A DNA stretch of 41,760 nucleotides from Lysobacterales bacterium (GTDB lineage: Bacteria > Pseudomonadota > Gammaproteobacteria > Xanthomonadales > Marinicellaceae). The notes under the pieces were generated by a model. That model was not told the DNA's origin and searched no databases. It saw only the letters and a program-made list of their open reading frames with translations. Positions 14,586-24,221 of this stretch are shown here, in pieces. The position numbers and the translations under genes were made by a program. Every line of letters starts with the position of its first letter. Within the stretch, counting starts at the first letter, position 1. The stretch is taken from NCBI GenBank assembly GCA_026988115.1, contig JALSLV010000095.1, positions 1-41,760 on the forward strand. Reading direction: 5' to 3'.

Positions 14586-15251
14586 ATGAAAAACTTTATT
14601 CCATTGCCTTATTTTAGCCGGAACAGTGCGCAACAAATGCAGGATAAATCGCAAGAGTTTAATGCACTTATTCAGAAAAGAAGAACCGTAAGAGACTTTT
14701 CAGATAAACCGGTTCCAAAAAGAGTCATTGAAAACTGCATAAAAGCCGCTGCATCGGCTCCAAGTGGTGCACACCAACAACCCTGGCATTTTGTTGCTAT
14801 TAGTAATCCAGAGCTCAAATCTAAAATAAGACAAGCAGCAGAAGCCGAAGAAAAAGAATTTTACCAACACCGAGCCAGCCAAGAGTGGCTAAAAGCCCTC
14901 GAGCCATTAGGTACGGACACCAACAAACCCTTTTTAGAAGAGGCTCCGTGGTTGATTGCGGTCTTCGCGCAGCGTTATGGAATTGACAAGCAAGGCAAGC
15001 GTGTTAAACATTACTATACACCTGAGTCTGTAGGAATCGCTTGTGGAATACTCATAACGGCTCTGCATACAGCAGGGCTAGCGACTTTAACACACACACC
15101 AAGTCCCATGGGATTTTTAAAGAAAATTCTTAAGCGTCCTGATAATGAACGACCGTATTTGCTTGTGGTTTGTGGGCATCCAAAAAATGATGCAAAAGTA
15201 CCCAATATTAAACGTAAAGAGTTAAATGATATAGTAACTTTTTTTACTTAG
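14586..15251 (+). CDS. Nitroreductase-fold flavoprotein, iodotyrosine-deiodinase-like
   Basis: 221 residues. FMN-binding features of the nitroreductase fold are present: KRRTVRDFSD, AAASAPSGAHQQPWHF, and ESVGIACGILITALHTAGLATLTHTPSPM near the C-terminus. Within the fold it looks like the iodotyrosine deiodinase branch: Glu89, Tyr93 and Lys114 have the same spacing as the human substrate-binding triad Glu157, Tyr161 and Lys182, and GTDTNKPFLEEAPWLIAVF matches the lid region. Such enzymes reductively remove halogen from halotyrosines using reduced FMN. Bacterial homologues exist, but their natural substrates are mostly unknown. Probably co-transcribed with the HupE-like gene 13 bases upstream. 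Confidence 0.85.
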   Translation: MKNFIPLPYFSRNSAQQMQDKSQEFNALIQKRRTVRDFSDKPVPKRVIENCIKAAASAPSGAHQQPWHFVAISNPELKSKIRQAAEAEEKEFYQHRASQEWLKALEPLGTDTNKPFLEEAPWLIAVFAQRYGIDKQGKRVKHYYTPESVGIACGILITALHTAGLATLTHTPSPMGFLKKILKRPDNERPYLLVVCGHPKNDAKVPNIKRKELNDIVTFFT

Positions 15252-15270
15252 TTATTAGAGCTTGTTGTTT

Positions 15271-15333
15271 TTTGTAAAAAAAAGCGGTTCCGAGGAAAGA
15301 GTTGTTAAGGGAGGAGGGTAAAACCCCGGAACC
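15271..15333 (-). terminator. Hairpin with U-run after the DUF4389 gene
   Basis: On the minus strand GGTTCCG (15333-15327) pairs with CGGAACC (15292-15286), with an inner GGGG/CCC pairing, followed by GC and eight T. This suits a terminator for the gene that ends at 15365. On the plus strand the same hairpin is followed by a ribosome binding site instead (see 15350). Confidence 0.6.
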
Positions 15334-15349
15334 TAAGAGGAGTATATAA

Positions 15350-15400
15350 ATGAAAAATAATTACTTATTTGCTTACTTTGACTGTGCTTTGTTTGTTTAG
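15350..15400 (+). CDS. Possible 16-residue peptide ORF behind a structured leader
   Basis: A near-perfect ribosome binding site (AGAGGAG, seven bases upstream) precedes ATG and a 16-codon ORF (MKNNYLFAYFDCALFV). It lies antisense to the 3' end of the DUF4389 gene. The combination of hairpin, strong binding site and short hydrophobic peptide could be a leader peptide or small RNA, or chance, since purine-rich sequence is also expected opposite a terminator. Low confidence. Confidence 0.2.
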   Translation: MKNNYLFAYFDCALFV

Positions 15401-15769
15401 TTCATTATTATTTTGCTTTTCTGTTTCTTCACCATAAGGCCAGTCTCTAAAGGGAAAAGGTTTTTGGTTTGTTTGAAATGATAAATACTTAATCATATCG
15501 TATATAAAAAGACCCACTTCTTGATTAAAACCTTTCAAATTTTTATTCACTTGCCCAGTGATTAATAAAAAACCAAATTGAATTAACACAACAAAGGCAA
15601 AGACCCATAACGACATCCAGCCAATAAAGGCAAATAAAACAGAGTAAAAGATGCGGCTGAATATCTCTGGATTTTTATCTTTTTTAGATTCGATTGCCTT
15701 TTCTTCTTGACTCGTTTCTACTGCAGTTTCTTCAACTTCAACTTTTTCTTTCTTTGTTTTCTTAACCAT
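15365..15769 (-). CDS. DUF4389 membrane protein
   Basis: 134 residues from the ATG at 15769, which has AGGA upstream; an earlier ATG at 15802 lacks a binding site. The charged N-terminus (Lys/Glu-rich, about 1-45) is followed by the DUF4389 domain: a membrane region SVLFAFIGWMSLWVFAFVVL and VLIQFGFLLITG, then LFIYDMIKYLSFQTNQKPFPFRDWP, which is the family signature. Function is unknown; members are small inner-membrane proteins in proteobacteria. Ends in a polar tail. Followed by a likely terminator. Confidence 0.8.
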   Translation of the reverse strand: MVKKTKKEKVEVEETAVETSQEEKAIESKKDKNPEIFSRIFYSVLFAFIGWMSLWVFAFVVLIQFGFLLITGQVNKNLKGFNQEVGLFIYDMIKYLSFQTNQKPFPFRDWPYGEETEKQNNNELNKQSTVKVSK

Positions 15770-15861
15770 TTGTCTGTTCCTGTTTTGATTGCTTATATAC
15801 ATGATACAGAAAATACATCGAGAAAAAAAGTGCCATTAGTCATGCGTGACTTTTGGGCTAA

Positions 15862-16248
15862 TTAATATTTAGATGAAGAAAACAATGCAGTAAAGCTTAA
15901 TGCTATTGACGAAATATTTATTGTAATTGGGTTAAAAGCCTTAATAAATAATTGGGGTTGTACAAGAGCAACATCAATTAATAACAATGAAAACAACAAA
16001 ATAGTAAAATATAGTATTAATTTACTCGTTTTAAAAAACACAATAATTAAGCCTAGAAGGACTTCAAAAATACCCGCTACTAATGAAATTACTTGTGCAG
16101 GGTATTGGAACAAATGTAATTCAACTAACAAAAGTTCTGTGTCGTCTAACCACAATATTTTAGGAATCAAACCTTGATAGATAAGAATGAAAGCTAGGCT
16201 AAATCGTGACAATGTGTTTATTTGTTTTAATTTCACTCTAGAATTCAT
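15862..16248 (-). CDS. DoxX-like small membrane protein
   Basis: 128 residues with four predicted membrane helices (about 13-29, 47-70, 75-95, 103-120). The pattern LSRFSLAFILIYQGLIPKI near the start and the overall size match DoxX-like families. Some DoxX proteins are quinol oxidase or redox-complex subunits, but this subgroup is uncharacterised. The ATG overlaps the stop of the DCC-family gene by four bases (ATGA), and DoxX-like and DCC proteins commonly occur side by side, suggesting a membrane thiol-redox pair. Confidence 0.75.
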   Translation of the reverse strand: MNSRVKLKQINTLSRFSLAFILIYQGLIPKILWLDDTELLLVELHLFQYPAQVISLVAGIFEVLLGLIIVFFKTSKLILYFTILLFSLLLIDVALVQPQLFIKAFNPITINISSIALSFTALFSSSKY

Positions 16249-16676
16249 GATATAAACCTGTTCTCATCATTATCCTGAAGAATTTGACAGTGACTGTGTT
16301 TTCCAAAGAGTTGGTAACGGTTCAATGCGATTCTATCATATAACCAATTGCGAATAGGAGTGGGGATAATTGCAAAAACCAAAACCCACCGAAAGCGAAA
16401 AGGAAGGTGTTTAACTACTTTAAAGAAAGCAGTGCTCTTAGTATATAAATTCGTGTTTTCTATTAATAACATCGTATCAAACTGATTAGTAGGCATTTCA
16501 AAATGGAGGAGTAAAGCTTGTCCTTGCTCTGATTGTACTGATGCCAGTTTAAATTTGTGTTGTTTGTCATTTTTGATGATAAATTTCGCCCAACCACTAC
16601 AAAGTTTACACACACCATCAAATAAAATAACTTTGTCATCTTTGTTAATGTAAGGAGGAACTGTAACGTTTGCCAT
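16245..16676 (-). CDS. DCC-family thiol-disulfide oxidoreductase-like protein
   Basis: 143 residues. The hallmark FDGVCKLCSGWAKFI (DxxCxxC, about 20-34) defines the DCC (DUF393) family, a thioredoxin-like fold predicted to catalyse thiol-disulfide exchange. The central TMLLIENTNLYTKSTAFFKVVKHLP and the C-terminal NWLYDRIALNRYQLFGK are also typical. No signal peptide, so probably cytoplasmic or membrane-associated. First gene of a two-gene unit with the DoxX-like protein. GGAGG lies a few codons inside the ORF, not before it, so the ribosome binding site is weak. Confidence 0.85.
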   Translation of the reverse strand: MANVTVPPYINKDDKVILFDGVCKLCSGWAKFIIKNDKQHKFKLASVQSEQGQALLLHFEMPTNQFDTMLLIENTNLYTKSTAFFKVVKHLPFRFRWVLVFAIIPTPIRNWLYDRIALNRYQLFGKHSHCQILQDNDENRFIS

Positions 16677-16728
16677 GTTGGTGCTCAGTTGTATTTAATG
16701 AGTTAATTGTATAGAAAAATAGTTAATA

Positions 16729-16756
16729 AACTTCCAGAATGCTCATTATGGAAGTT
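16729..16756. promoter_or_regulatory. Palindrome in the divergent DCC/LRR intergenic region
   Basis: AACTTCCA (16729-16736) and TGGAAGTT (16749-16756), a perfect 8-bp inverted repeat spaced by 12 bases, about 50 bases upstream of the DCC gene and 80 upstream of the LRR gene. A dimeric regulator site is possible; nothing identifies the protein. Confidence 0.35.
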
Positions 16757-16836
16757 ATAAATTGAGCATTTGAATAAAAAAGAAGTATTTTGATTTGTGT
16801 TTTAATAAAAACGTTTATACATGTTAGTATAGTTAA

Positions 16837-18681
16837 ATGCACTTTATTAAATTAATGTTAAAAGCATCTTTACGAATTTTCATTCTTGTAATTATGGTTG
16901 TGTTAGGATTTACTGTTATGTACCCAAAATGGATGGATAACTGGCAAATCATTTATGCTGAGTTATTCAATGATGGTATTATTGAATCTCCTGAATATAT
17001 TACACGCAGCAATAAAAGAGTTCAGATACCAGCTTATGCGTCTAGTGACTTGTTTCCTGATGAAAATTTATACCAGTGCATTAAAGAAACGAATAAAAAA
17101 TTATCATCCATCATAATTTTAAACTGCTCCAATAGAAACATTAAATATTTGAATGGAATTGAAGCACTAACAAGACTAAAAAATTTAAATGTGAGTCACA
17201 ACGCTATCACAGAGCTGCCGACTAAACGTATTTCTGCTTTGTATGTTGATTTTAGTTTTAATCATCTGAGGCGTGTTGATTTAATACCACTTTTGTCTTA
17301 TCAATCAGTTAATTTAGCTAATAACGAGATTAATGAAGTTTATTTTTCTGAACAACCCTTGGAAGGGTTTGCACGGTTCTCTACTTACAACAAAAAAAGG
17401 AGAATGAGCCAGACCCAATATCCAGTTACGAACCTAAAGAATGCAAACACTTATTTTAGATTTAATGGCAACAAGCTAAATAGTGATGTGTATAAAGATT
17501 TAACAAGAAAAGGAATTGTATTTCAAGCATTTGAACCATCTGTTAGTGAATTCCCCGACATTCGATTGCGAGAGTGCTTAAAAAACACAAGAGGTTACTC
17601 AAAAGAAACAATTACCTCTTTGAAATGCAGCGGGCTTAACAATCCTATCTATTCAACTCAAGGAATAAATCAATTAAAAAATCTTGAGTTTCTCGATTTA
17701 TCCAATAACTCCATCAGTTCTATTGAATTAATGAATCTTACCAATTTAAAACAATTAAAGCTTAACCAAAATCTATTAACAAATATTAACTTAAAGAAAA
17801 ACGATAAACTACTTGTACTTGAACTGTCTCAAAATGATTTACAAAGTCTTAACTTTTCAAACTTACAAAACTTGTATAAATTCACCTTAAATAATCCTAA
17901 AATTTCACAGCAAGAAGAATACCAATTTATCTCACAATTAAACAGTGCAAAGAGTGTATCTCCTCAAATATTCCCTAATAAAAATTTTAGAAAATGCATA
18001 ATTAAAAGTGTTATTTATGAAGGAAAAACATTCAGTCATATCAACAATTTATCCTGTTTTAACAACAAGTCTCAATTATTTTCTTTAAAAGGGATTGAAT
18101 ATTTACGTGATTTAAAAAATATATCCCTTAAAGGAGCAGAACTAGAGTCAATAGATTTTTCTTCTAATGCATTTCTTTCAAAAGTCTATATAACAGATTC
18201 ATCTATACATAACCTAAGTTTACCAGCTCTGAATGCCAATGATTCAGTTCTTGATAAAACCTCTGTTAACCTTGTTAATATTAATCTCAATGAAATTAAA
18301 TTAACCTCTCCTTGTAACATTGATGAACTTAAAGTCACCAATAATAATATACAAATCATTAATTTTCCTGAAAGTTGTTCTATCAAACGCGTGGATTTGA
18401 AACAAAATAAAATTAGTAAATTGGAAACAAAAAACTTAAAACAGACCAAATACCTTAATGTATCAAGCAATTATTTAAAAAATTTAAATGTCGCCTCTAT
18501 GACTAATCTTGAAATTATTTCTATTGCACATTCACCTTTAAATTACAATGGAGTTGTTTTAAATGATAAGTGGCAGTTATTATATCTTGATTATAATCAA
18601 CTGGATTTATTTCGTACGAATACTCAAGCAACAAACTTTAAGTATGAAAAGGATAGCGATATGTTTATTTTATATAAATAA
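16837..18681 (+). CDS. Membrane-anchored leucine-rich-repeat protein with three capped modules
   Basis: 614 residues. An uncleaved N-terminal membrane helix (about 11-29) anchors it, leaving the rest in the periplasm. Three modules start near residues 73, 239 and 379, each with a cap (FPDENLYQCI, FPDIRLRECL, FPNKNFRKCI), a second cysteine about 15-26 residues later (LNCS, LKCS, LSCF), a GI-x-L turn, and then 22-residue leucine-rich repeats such as LEFLDLSNNSISSI. The paired cysteines probably form a disulfide in each cap. LRR domains bind proteins; no enzymatic domain is present. The ATG has no ribosome binding site. The gene ends two bases from the convergent truB stop, a position where E. 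coli has rpsO, so it may be an insertion next to a core operon. Confidence 0.85.
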   Translation: MHFIKLMLKASLRIFILVIMVVLGFTVMYPKWMDNWQIIYAELFNDGIIESPEYITRSNKRVQIPAYASSDLFPDENLYQCIKETNKKLSSIIILNCSNRNIKYLNGIEALTRLKNLNVSHNAITELPTKRISALYVDFSFNHLRRVDLIPLLSYQSVNLANNEINEVYFSEQPLEGFARFSTYNKKRRMSQTQYPVTNLKNANTYFRFNGNKLNSDVYKDLTRKGIVFQAFEPSVSEFPDIRLRECLKNTRGYSKETITSLKCSGLNNPIYSTQGINQLKNLEFLDLSNNSISSIELMNLTNLKQLKLNQNLLTNINLKKNDKLLVLELSQNDLQSLNFSNLQNLYKFTLNNPKISQQEEYQFISQLNSAKSVSPQIFPNKNFRKCIIKSVIYEGKTFSHINNLSCFNNKSQLFSLKGIEYLRDLKNISLKGAELESIDFSSNAFLSKVYITDSSIHNLSLPALNANDSVLDKTSVNLVNINLNEIKLTSPCNIDELKVTNNNIQIINFPESCSIKRVDLKQNKISKLETKNLKQTKYLNVSSNYLKNLNVASMTNLEIISIAHSPLNYNGVVLNDKWQLLYLDYNQLDLFRTNTQATNFKYEKDSDMFILYK

Positions 18682-18683
18682 TT

Positions 18684-19598
18684 TTAAGACTGATAAGATT
18701 TCAAGAATAATTTTTTTACCTTAAACTGACCGTTAGGTTGTGATTCGCCTAGGCCAATAAATTTATTTTGATGGTCATAGAGTCGATAGACTTTTGGCTC
18801 AAGTTCAGTTTCGAAGCGCAAACCATGGATAAGTATTTGCAGTTGCGCTTGATTGAGTGTGTAACTCGGGTATTCAATTAAGGCTATGTCCATGGGTTGT
18901 AGGCAGGCAAAGGGATTGGTTTGTAGGGTTAAGTCATTCAGTGAAATCATGTTGTCGCCTGTTAAAATACCTAATTGCGTGCGGTGCAAGCTTGTCATGT
19001 GTGCGTAGGTTCCGCAGGCTTTGGCAAAATCTTCCAGTAATGTGCGAATATAGGTGCCTTTTGATACTTTTATTTCAAAACGCAGGGTTTGTATGTTTGC
19101 CTTATCATTATTTAACAGTTTAAAAGAATGGATGGTGATGTCTCGTGCTTTTCTGACCACTTCTTTGCCTTCACGCGCCAAATCATACAGGCGTCTGCCT
19201 TCGTGATGCAGGGCAGAATACATCGGAGGTATTTGCTTGATGTCACCAGTTAAGTCATCACAAGCAGTTTGAATTTCTTCGTCAGTGAGCTTTGTTTTAT
19301 CTGATGTTTTGGTGATTGTTCCAGTGGCATCGCCAGTATCTGTTTGGCTGCCAATTATGCATTCGGCGATATAGGTTTTATCGGCATTGAGCATCAGTCC
19401 AGCTACCTTTGTGGCATCACCAAAGCAACAAGGTAACAAGCCTGTTGCCATTGGATCAAGTGATCCTGTATGACCTGCTTTTTTGGCATTAAATATTCGG
19501 CGAACTTTTTGTAAGGCAAGATTTGAGGTGATGCCTTTGGGTTTGTTGAGTAAAAAAATGCCGTGTACATCTTGCCATTGACTGCGCGGTTTACTCAC
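18684..19598 (-). CDS. truB: tRNA pseudouridine-55 synthase
   Basis: 304 residues. It converts U55 in the T loop of tRNAs to pseudouridine. The catalytic Asp48 lies in GHTGSLDPMATG, and the other family blocks are present: GIFLLNKPKGITSN, QIPPMYSALHHEGRRLYDLAREG, FEIKVSKGTYIRTLLEDFA. A C-terminal PUA-like tail is present. Last gene of the rimP-nusA-infB-rbfA-truB operon; 21 bases follow the rbfA stop. rpsO, which follows truB in E. coli, is absent here, replaced by a convergent LRR gene. Confidence 0.96.
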   Translation of the reverse strand: MSKPRSQWQDVHGIFLLNKPKGITSNLALQKVRRIFNAKKAGHTGSLDPMATGLLPCCFGDATKVAGLMLNADKTYIAECIIGSQTDTGDATGTITKTSDKTKLTDEEIQTACDDLTGDIKQIPPMYSALHHEGRRLYDLAREGKEVVRKARDITIHSFKLLNNDKANIQTLRFEIKVSKGTYIRTLLEDFAKACGTYAHMTSLHRTQLGILTGDNMISLNDLTLQTNPFACLQPMDIALIEYPSYTLNQAQLQILIHGLRFETELEPKVYRLYDHQNKFIGLGESQPNGQFKVKKLFLKSYQS

Positions 19599-19619
19599 TA
19601 TAGTTTTACCTGAGTTGTT

Positions 19620-19994
19620 TTATTCTTCTTCAAAACCAGGGTCTGTTTCGCGTGCTTTGCTGATAAGTGACTCTAAGTTGGCACCACGCTCAAGTGATTC
19701 ATCGTAGATAAATCGTAACTCGGGTACTTTTCTTGCGCGAATTTTACTGGCTAAAACTGAACGAATAAATGGTGCATTTTCTTTGAGTGTTGCCAGTGCC
19801 TCTTTTTGTTGTTCTGGGAAAAGTGTGTTGAAATACACTTTAGCAACCGATAAATCTTTAGTCACATCCACATCAGATATTGCCACGTGCTTGAGCTCTT
19901 TTTCGTACTCAAATTGCTCGCGCACAACCACTGCGACAATTCGCAGTATTTGTGCGGACATTCTATCTGAACGAGTAAATTCTCTAAAAGCCAT
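19620..19994 (-). CDS. rbfA: Ribosome-binding factor A
   Basis: 124 residues. RbfA binds the 30S subunit near helix 1 of 16S rRNA during late maturation and cold adaptation. The N-terminal REFTRSDRMSAQILRIVAVVVRE, the central ISDVDVTKDLSVAKVYFNTL and the C-terminal VPELRFIYDESLERGANLESLI are all characteristic; the last includes the KH-fold motif. It lies 13 bases after infB, in the conserved order. Confidence 0.96.
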   Translation of the reverse strand: MAFREFTRSDRMSAQILRIVAVVVREQFEYEKELKHVAISDVDVTKDLSVAKVYFNTLFPEQQKEALATLKENAPFIRSVLASKIRARKVPELRFIYDESLERGANLESLISKARETDPGFEEE

Positions 19995-20007
19995 TATTTA
20001 TTACCTA

Positions 20008-22710
20008 TTAATCAAGTGTCTTTTTGACTTCAACACGCTCATAACATTCGATTTCGTCACCTGGATTAATATCATGATAGCCTTTGACACCGATACCACA
20101 TTCAGTACCAGACTTAACTTCTTTGACATCATCTTTATGGCGACGTAATGATTCGAGTTCGCCTTCAAAGATAACAACATTGTCACGTAATACACGTATT
20201 GGGTTATCGCGTTTAACGCTTCCTTCCAAGATGATGCAACCTGCAATAGAACCAAATTTAGATGACCTAAAGACGTCTTTAACCTCGGCTGTTCCGATAA
20301 TAACTTCTTTGGTTTCTGTTCCTAAGAAACCAGTAATGGCGGCTTTTATATTGTCAATGGCTTCGTAAATGATGCTGAAGTAATGCAACTCTAGGTTGTG
20401 TTGTTTTATCACTTCTCGTGCGGCTTTATCCGCTCTAACATTAAAGCCAATAATAATGGCTTTAGCAGAAACGGCTAATTGTGCATCGGCATTGGTAATT
20501 CCACCCACGCCTGTTGAGATAGCACGAACTTCCACATCGTCATTGCCAATCATGGTTAAGGATTCTTTTAATGCTTCAACACTGCCTTGTACATCGGCTT
20601 TAATGAGTAGGTTAACAACTAACTTCTCTTTTTTGCCCATGCCTGACATGAGAGCTTCTAGTTTTGCCGCTTGCTGTTCTTTTAATCGTTTATCTCGTTC
20701 GAGTGCTTTTCTTTCTGCCGCTGCTTCTTTGGCTCGTTTTTCATTTTTAACGACAATAAAATCTTCACCAGCAATTGGTACGCCAGATAAACCTTGTATA
20801 ACTACAGGAATAGATGGGCCGGCTGATTCGACTTCTTCATCAAGTTCATTAAGTATGCGTCTGGCACGACCAAATTGTTCGCCACTTAAAACCATGTCGC
20901 CTTTTTTCAAAGTTCCCGATTTAACCAATACAGTGGCAACAGGGCCGCGTCCTTTATCAAGACTTGATTCAACAACAATACCTTTGGCAGGTTTGTCGAC
21001 AACCGCTTTTAATTCCATCAGCTCTGCTTGCAAGTTAATGGCTTCGAGTAAATCATCAATGCCTTGACCTGTTTTGGCAGAAACGGGGATAAACTGTGTA
21101 TCACCACCCCAATCATCAGGGATAACATCATGGTTGGCTAAATCTTGTTTGGCTTTATCAATACTTGCGCCTTCTAAATCCATTTTGTTGACAGCAACAA
21201 TAATTGGAACACCTGCGGCTTTTGAGTGTTTAACCGCCTCAATGGTTTGTGGCATAACACCATCATTGGCGGCAACCACTAAAATAACAATGTCAGTTGC
21301 CTTCGCGCCACGTTGACGCATGGCAGTAAATGCAGCATGACCAGGGGTGTCAATAAAAGAGATGATGCCTTGATCTGTTTTCACATGATAGGCACCAATG
21401 TGTTGGGTGATGCCACCGGCTTCTTTGTCTGTAACCTTGGTTTTTCTTATGTAATCAAGTAAGGATGTTTTTCCATGATCAACATGTCCCATTACGGTGA
21501 CTACCGGAGGTCTTGGTTCGGCATTTTCATCGGTTGCATCATCATGCGATTGCGAATGAATCTCTTCAGCAATCGTCTGCGTTTCAACCAACTCAACTTT
21601 GTGACCCATTTCTTCGACTACCAAGACAGCGGTGTCTTGATCTAAAGATTGGTTAATGGTTACCATCATGCCCATGCCCATTAATTCTTTAATGACATCG
21701 CCTGATTTAATGGATAAGCCTTTTGCCAATTCGGCTACCGTAATATTTTCACCTATCTTAACTGTTTTAATTTGATCGGCTACGGGTTTAGTAAAACCGT
21801 GCTTTTCCGCTTTTTTGAATGTTGGCTTAAGTTGGTGGTTACCTCGACCACCTTTAACATGTAGCTGTTTTCTGCCGTATTTGTTTTGGTTGTTGCGGTT
21901 GCCACGCCCACGAGAATCATTGTTTGGTGCGTTATTATTGGTGTTGGCATGGTTTGTGTTTTTATTGTTGTTGGCAGCACTACGGTTTTGTTTTTCTTCT
22001 CTTGCCGCTTTTTCTTTACGTCTTTTTTCAACAGCAGCCATCACTTGTCGCTGAACCTGTTCTTCCCTGCGGTTTGCCGCAACTTGTTCATCTGTTAGTT
22101 CTACTTTTTTAGGCTCTTCTTTAACGACTTCTTCAGTGCTAGCTTCTTCTTCGGGAACGTCTGTTTTTGCGGACTCTTCAAGAGGTGCTTTGCTTGCTTC
22201 TTGTGCTTTTTTGGCTGCAAGTTGAAGTTCTTTTTCAGCTAACTCTTTTTGGGTTTGTTCTTTAAGTTCTTGCTGCTTTTGCGCTTCTTGTTGAAGTCTA
22301 ATTTTGTCTGCTTCTGCCAGTTCTTGTTTTCTTGCTTCAAGCGCTTTTTGAGCTTCTATTCTATCCTTAGCAATAGCATCCAACTCATCGGAATTTGGTT
22401 TTTTGAAGGTTCTTTTCTTTCTGACTTCAATATTAACGGTTTTTGTTTTTGCTCGTATGCCTGTGCCACTTGAAACTTTCAGAGTGCCCAGTGTTTTGCG
22501 TTTAAGAACAACCTTTTTACGTGGCGATTGATCTTGCTTATCTTTGCCATGAGAGTCACGCAAATAAGCAAGAAGTAATCTCTTGTCATCGTTGCTAATG
22601 GCATCATCAGCATTTTTTGCAGAAATACCTGCACTTTCCAATTGACCTAATAGTGTGTCAAGCGGAACATTCAATACTTCTGCTAATTGTTTTACTGTTA
22701 CTTCAGACAT
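20008..22710 (-). CDS. infB: Translation initiation factor IF-2
   Basis: 900 residues, close to the 890 of E. coli. IF-2 is a GTPase that delivers initiator fMet-tRNA to the 30S subunit. The N-terminal IF2_N segment (1-55) is followed by a long charged, Lys/Glu/Gln- and Asn-rich linker (about 60-290), a second IF2_N-like domain (about 315-370), and the G domain with [14 protein letters not shown] (about 407), [11 protein letters not shown] and NKMD. Domains II, III and IV follow, the last binding fMet-tRNA near the C-terminus. Internal in-frame starts may give a shorter isoform as in E. coli, but I could not confirm one. The overlapping antisense ORFs are shadows. Confidence 0.97.
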   Translation of the reverse strand: MSEVTVKQLAEVLNVPLDTLLGQLESAGISAKNADDAISNDDKRLLLAYLRDSHGKDKQDQSPRKKVVLKRKTLGTLKVSSGTGIRAKTKTVNIEVRKKRTFKKPNSDELDAIAKDRIEAQKALEARKQELAEADKIRLQQEAQKQQELKEQTQKELAEKELQLAAKKAQEASKAPLEESAKTDVPEEEASTEEVVKEEPKKVELTDEQVAANRREEQVQRQVMAAVEKRRKEKAAREEKQNRSAANNNKNTNHANTNNNAPNNDSRGRGNRNNQNKYGRKQLHVKGGRGNHQLKPTFKKAEKHGFTKPVADQIKTVKIGENITVAELAKGLSIKSGDVIKELMGMGMMVTINQSLDQDTAVLVVEEMGHKVELVETQTIAEEIHSQSHDDATDENAEPRPPVVTVMGHVDHGKTSLLDYIRKTKVTDKEAGGITQHIGAYHVKTDQGIISFIDTPGHAAFTAMRQRGAKATDIVILVVAANDGVMPQTIEAVKHSKAAGVPIIVAVNKMDLEGASIDKAKQDLANHDVIPDDWGGDTQFIPVSAKTGQGIDDLLEAINLQAELMELKAVVDKPAKGIVVESSLDKGRGPVATVLVKSGTLKKGDMVLSGEQFGRARRILNELDEEVESAGPSIPVVIQGLSGVPIAGEDFIVVKNEKRAKEAAAERKALERDKRLKEQQAAKLEALMSGMGKKEKLVVNLLIKADVQGSVEALKESLTMIGNDDVEVRAISTGVGGITNADAQLAVSAKAIIIGFNVRADKAAREVIKQHNLELHYFSIIYEAIDNIKAAITGFLGTETKEVIIGTAEVKDVFRSSKFGSIAGCIILEGSVKRDNPIRVLRDNVVIFEGELESLRRHKDDVKEVKSGTECGIGVKGYHDINPGDEIECYERVEVKKTLD

Positions 22711-22733
22711 TTAAGAACCTCTAATTATTTCTT

Positions 22734-24221
22734 TTATTCTTCTTCAAACCAAAAACGACGGGCTTCCATAATTAACTCGCCTGCTTGTTCTTGTGTTAAG
22801 TCACTGATTTCCATCAATTCATCGGTTGCCAGATCTGCTAAATCATCACGTGTAATAATGCTTTTAGCTGCAATGGCATACGCTAATTTATCATTCATTC
22901 CTTTTAATTTTAACAAATCGTCCGCTGGTTTTGATCCTTCGAGCTTTTCCTCATTGGATATTAACTGAGTCAGTAAGGCATCTCGGGCTCTTTGGCGAAG
23001 TTCGGCAACAATGTCTTCGTCAAAGCCTTCAACTGACAACAATTCAGATTCTTCAACATAAGCAATTTCTTCAACAGAACTAAAGCCTTCTTGAACCAGT
23101 AGAACGGACATGTCTTCGTCAATATCCAGTTTTTCCATAAAATCAGCAACAAACTTCATGGCTTCTTCTTGGCCTTTTTCACTGGCCTCTTCAGCGGTCA
23201 TCACGTTGATGTTCCAACCCGTTAATTCTGAGGCAAGACGTACATTTTGTCCTCCTCGACCAATGGCTTGTGACAACTTATCCTCGGCAACAGCTACATC
23301 AATACTGTGGCGTTCTTCATCAACGACAATGGATTCGATTTCAGCAGGCGCCATCGCATTGATAACGAACACAGCAGGGTCTTCGTCCCACAAGACAATG
23401 TCAATTCGCTCACCACCCAATTCATTAGAAACAGACATAACACGTGAGCCTCTCATGCCAACACAGGCTCCAATTGGATCTAATTTTGGATCACTTGAAA
23501 AAACGGCTATTTTAGCACGAAATCCAGGGTCTCTGGCAGCGCCTTTTATTTCAATAAGGTTTTGGTCAATCTCTGGCACTTCTACCTTGAAAAGTTCAAC
23601 TAAAAATTCAGGTGCTCCGCGTGATAGCGTTAAGAGCGGACCTCTGTTTTCAGTGTTGACTTCTATCAACATTCCTCGAAGTCTATCGCCGCGACGTACA
23701 TTTTCACGAGGAATGCCGTGATTTCTTGGAATAATGGCTTCAACTTTATTGCCTAAATCAAGAAAGATATGACCACGATCTGCTCTTTTGACCACACCGT
23801 TTAATATTTCACCAATTCTGTCTTCAAAGCGTTCCACCACTTGCATGCGTTCGGCTTCGCGGACTTTTTGCAGAATCACTTGTTTTGCTGTTTGTGCCGC
23901 AATACGCCCAAATTCAATGGATTCCATTTCTTCTTCAATAATATCGCCTATTTCGAGTTCTGGATCTTCTTTTCGAGCCTCTTCTAAGGTGATTTGTTTG
24001 TCTTCGAATTCGAAATCCTCATCACTAACAACTTCCCAGCGTCTAAAACTTCTGTAATCCCCGCTTTGGGTGTCGATAATGACCTTAACATCCATATCTT
24101 TGCGGTATTTTTTTCGTGTTGCAGTCGCTAAAGCAATTTCGATTGCTTCATAGATTACTTCTTTACTAACATTTTTTTCGTTAGATAGAGCTTCTGCCAC
24201 GTATAAAATTTCTTTACTCAT
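22734..24221 (-). CDS. nusA: Transcription elongation/termination factor NusA
   Basis: 495 residues, the same length as E. coli NusA. It binds RNA polymerase, promotes pausing and takes part in antitermination and rho-independent termination. The RNAP-binding N-terminal domain ([20 protein letters not shown]), the S1 domain (about 135-200, [18 protein letters not shown]), two KH domains ([13 protein letters not shown] and [20 protein letters not shown]) and two acidic C-terminal repeats (about 360-495) are visible. The presence of the C-terminal repeats is typical of gammaproteobacteria. Its start overlaps the rimP stop by one base. Confidence 0.97.
   Translation of the reverse strand: MSKEILYVAEALSNEKNVSKEVIYEAIEIALATATRKKYRKDMDVKVIIDTQSGDYRSFRRWEVVSDEDFEFEDKQITLEEARKEDPELEIGDIIEEEMESIEFGRIAAQTAKQVILQKVREAERMQVVERFEDRIGEILNGVVKRADRGHIFLDLGNKVEAIIPRNHGIPRENVRRGDRLRGMLIEVNTENRGPLLTLSRGAPEFLVELFKVEVPEIDQNLIEIKGAARDPGFRAKIAVFSSDPKLDPIGACVGMRGSRVMSVSNELGGERIDIVLWDEDPAVFVINAMAPAEIESIVVDEERHSIDVAVAEDKLSQAIGRGGQNVRLASELTGWNINVMTAEEASEKGQEEAMKFVADFMEKLDIDEDMSVLLVQEGFSSVEEIAYVEESELLSVEGFDEDIVAELRQRARDALLTQLISNEEKLEGSKPADDLLKLKGMNDKLAYAIAAKSIITRDDLADLATDELMEISDLTQEQAGELIMEARRFWFEEE

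Noticed and set aside
20396-21067. 223-codon ORF on the plus strand inside infB
   Set aside because: Antisense shadow of a strongly conserved gene; composition is typical of reverse-frame reading.
23110-23721. 203-codon ORF on the plus strand inside nusA
   Set aside because: Antisense shadow of nusA, no ribosome binding site or family motif.
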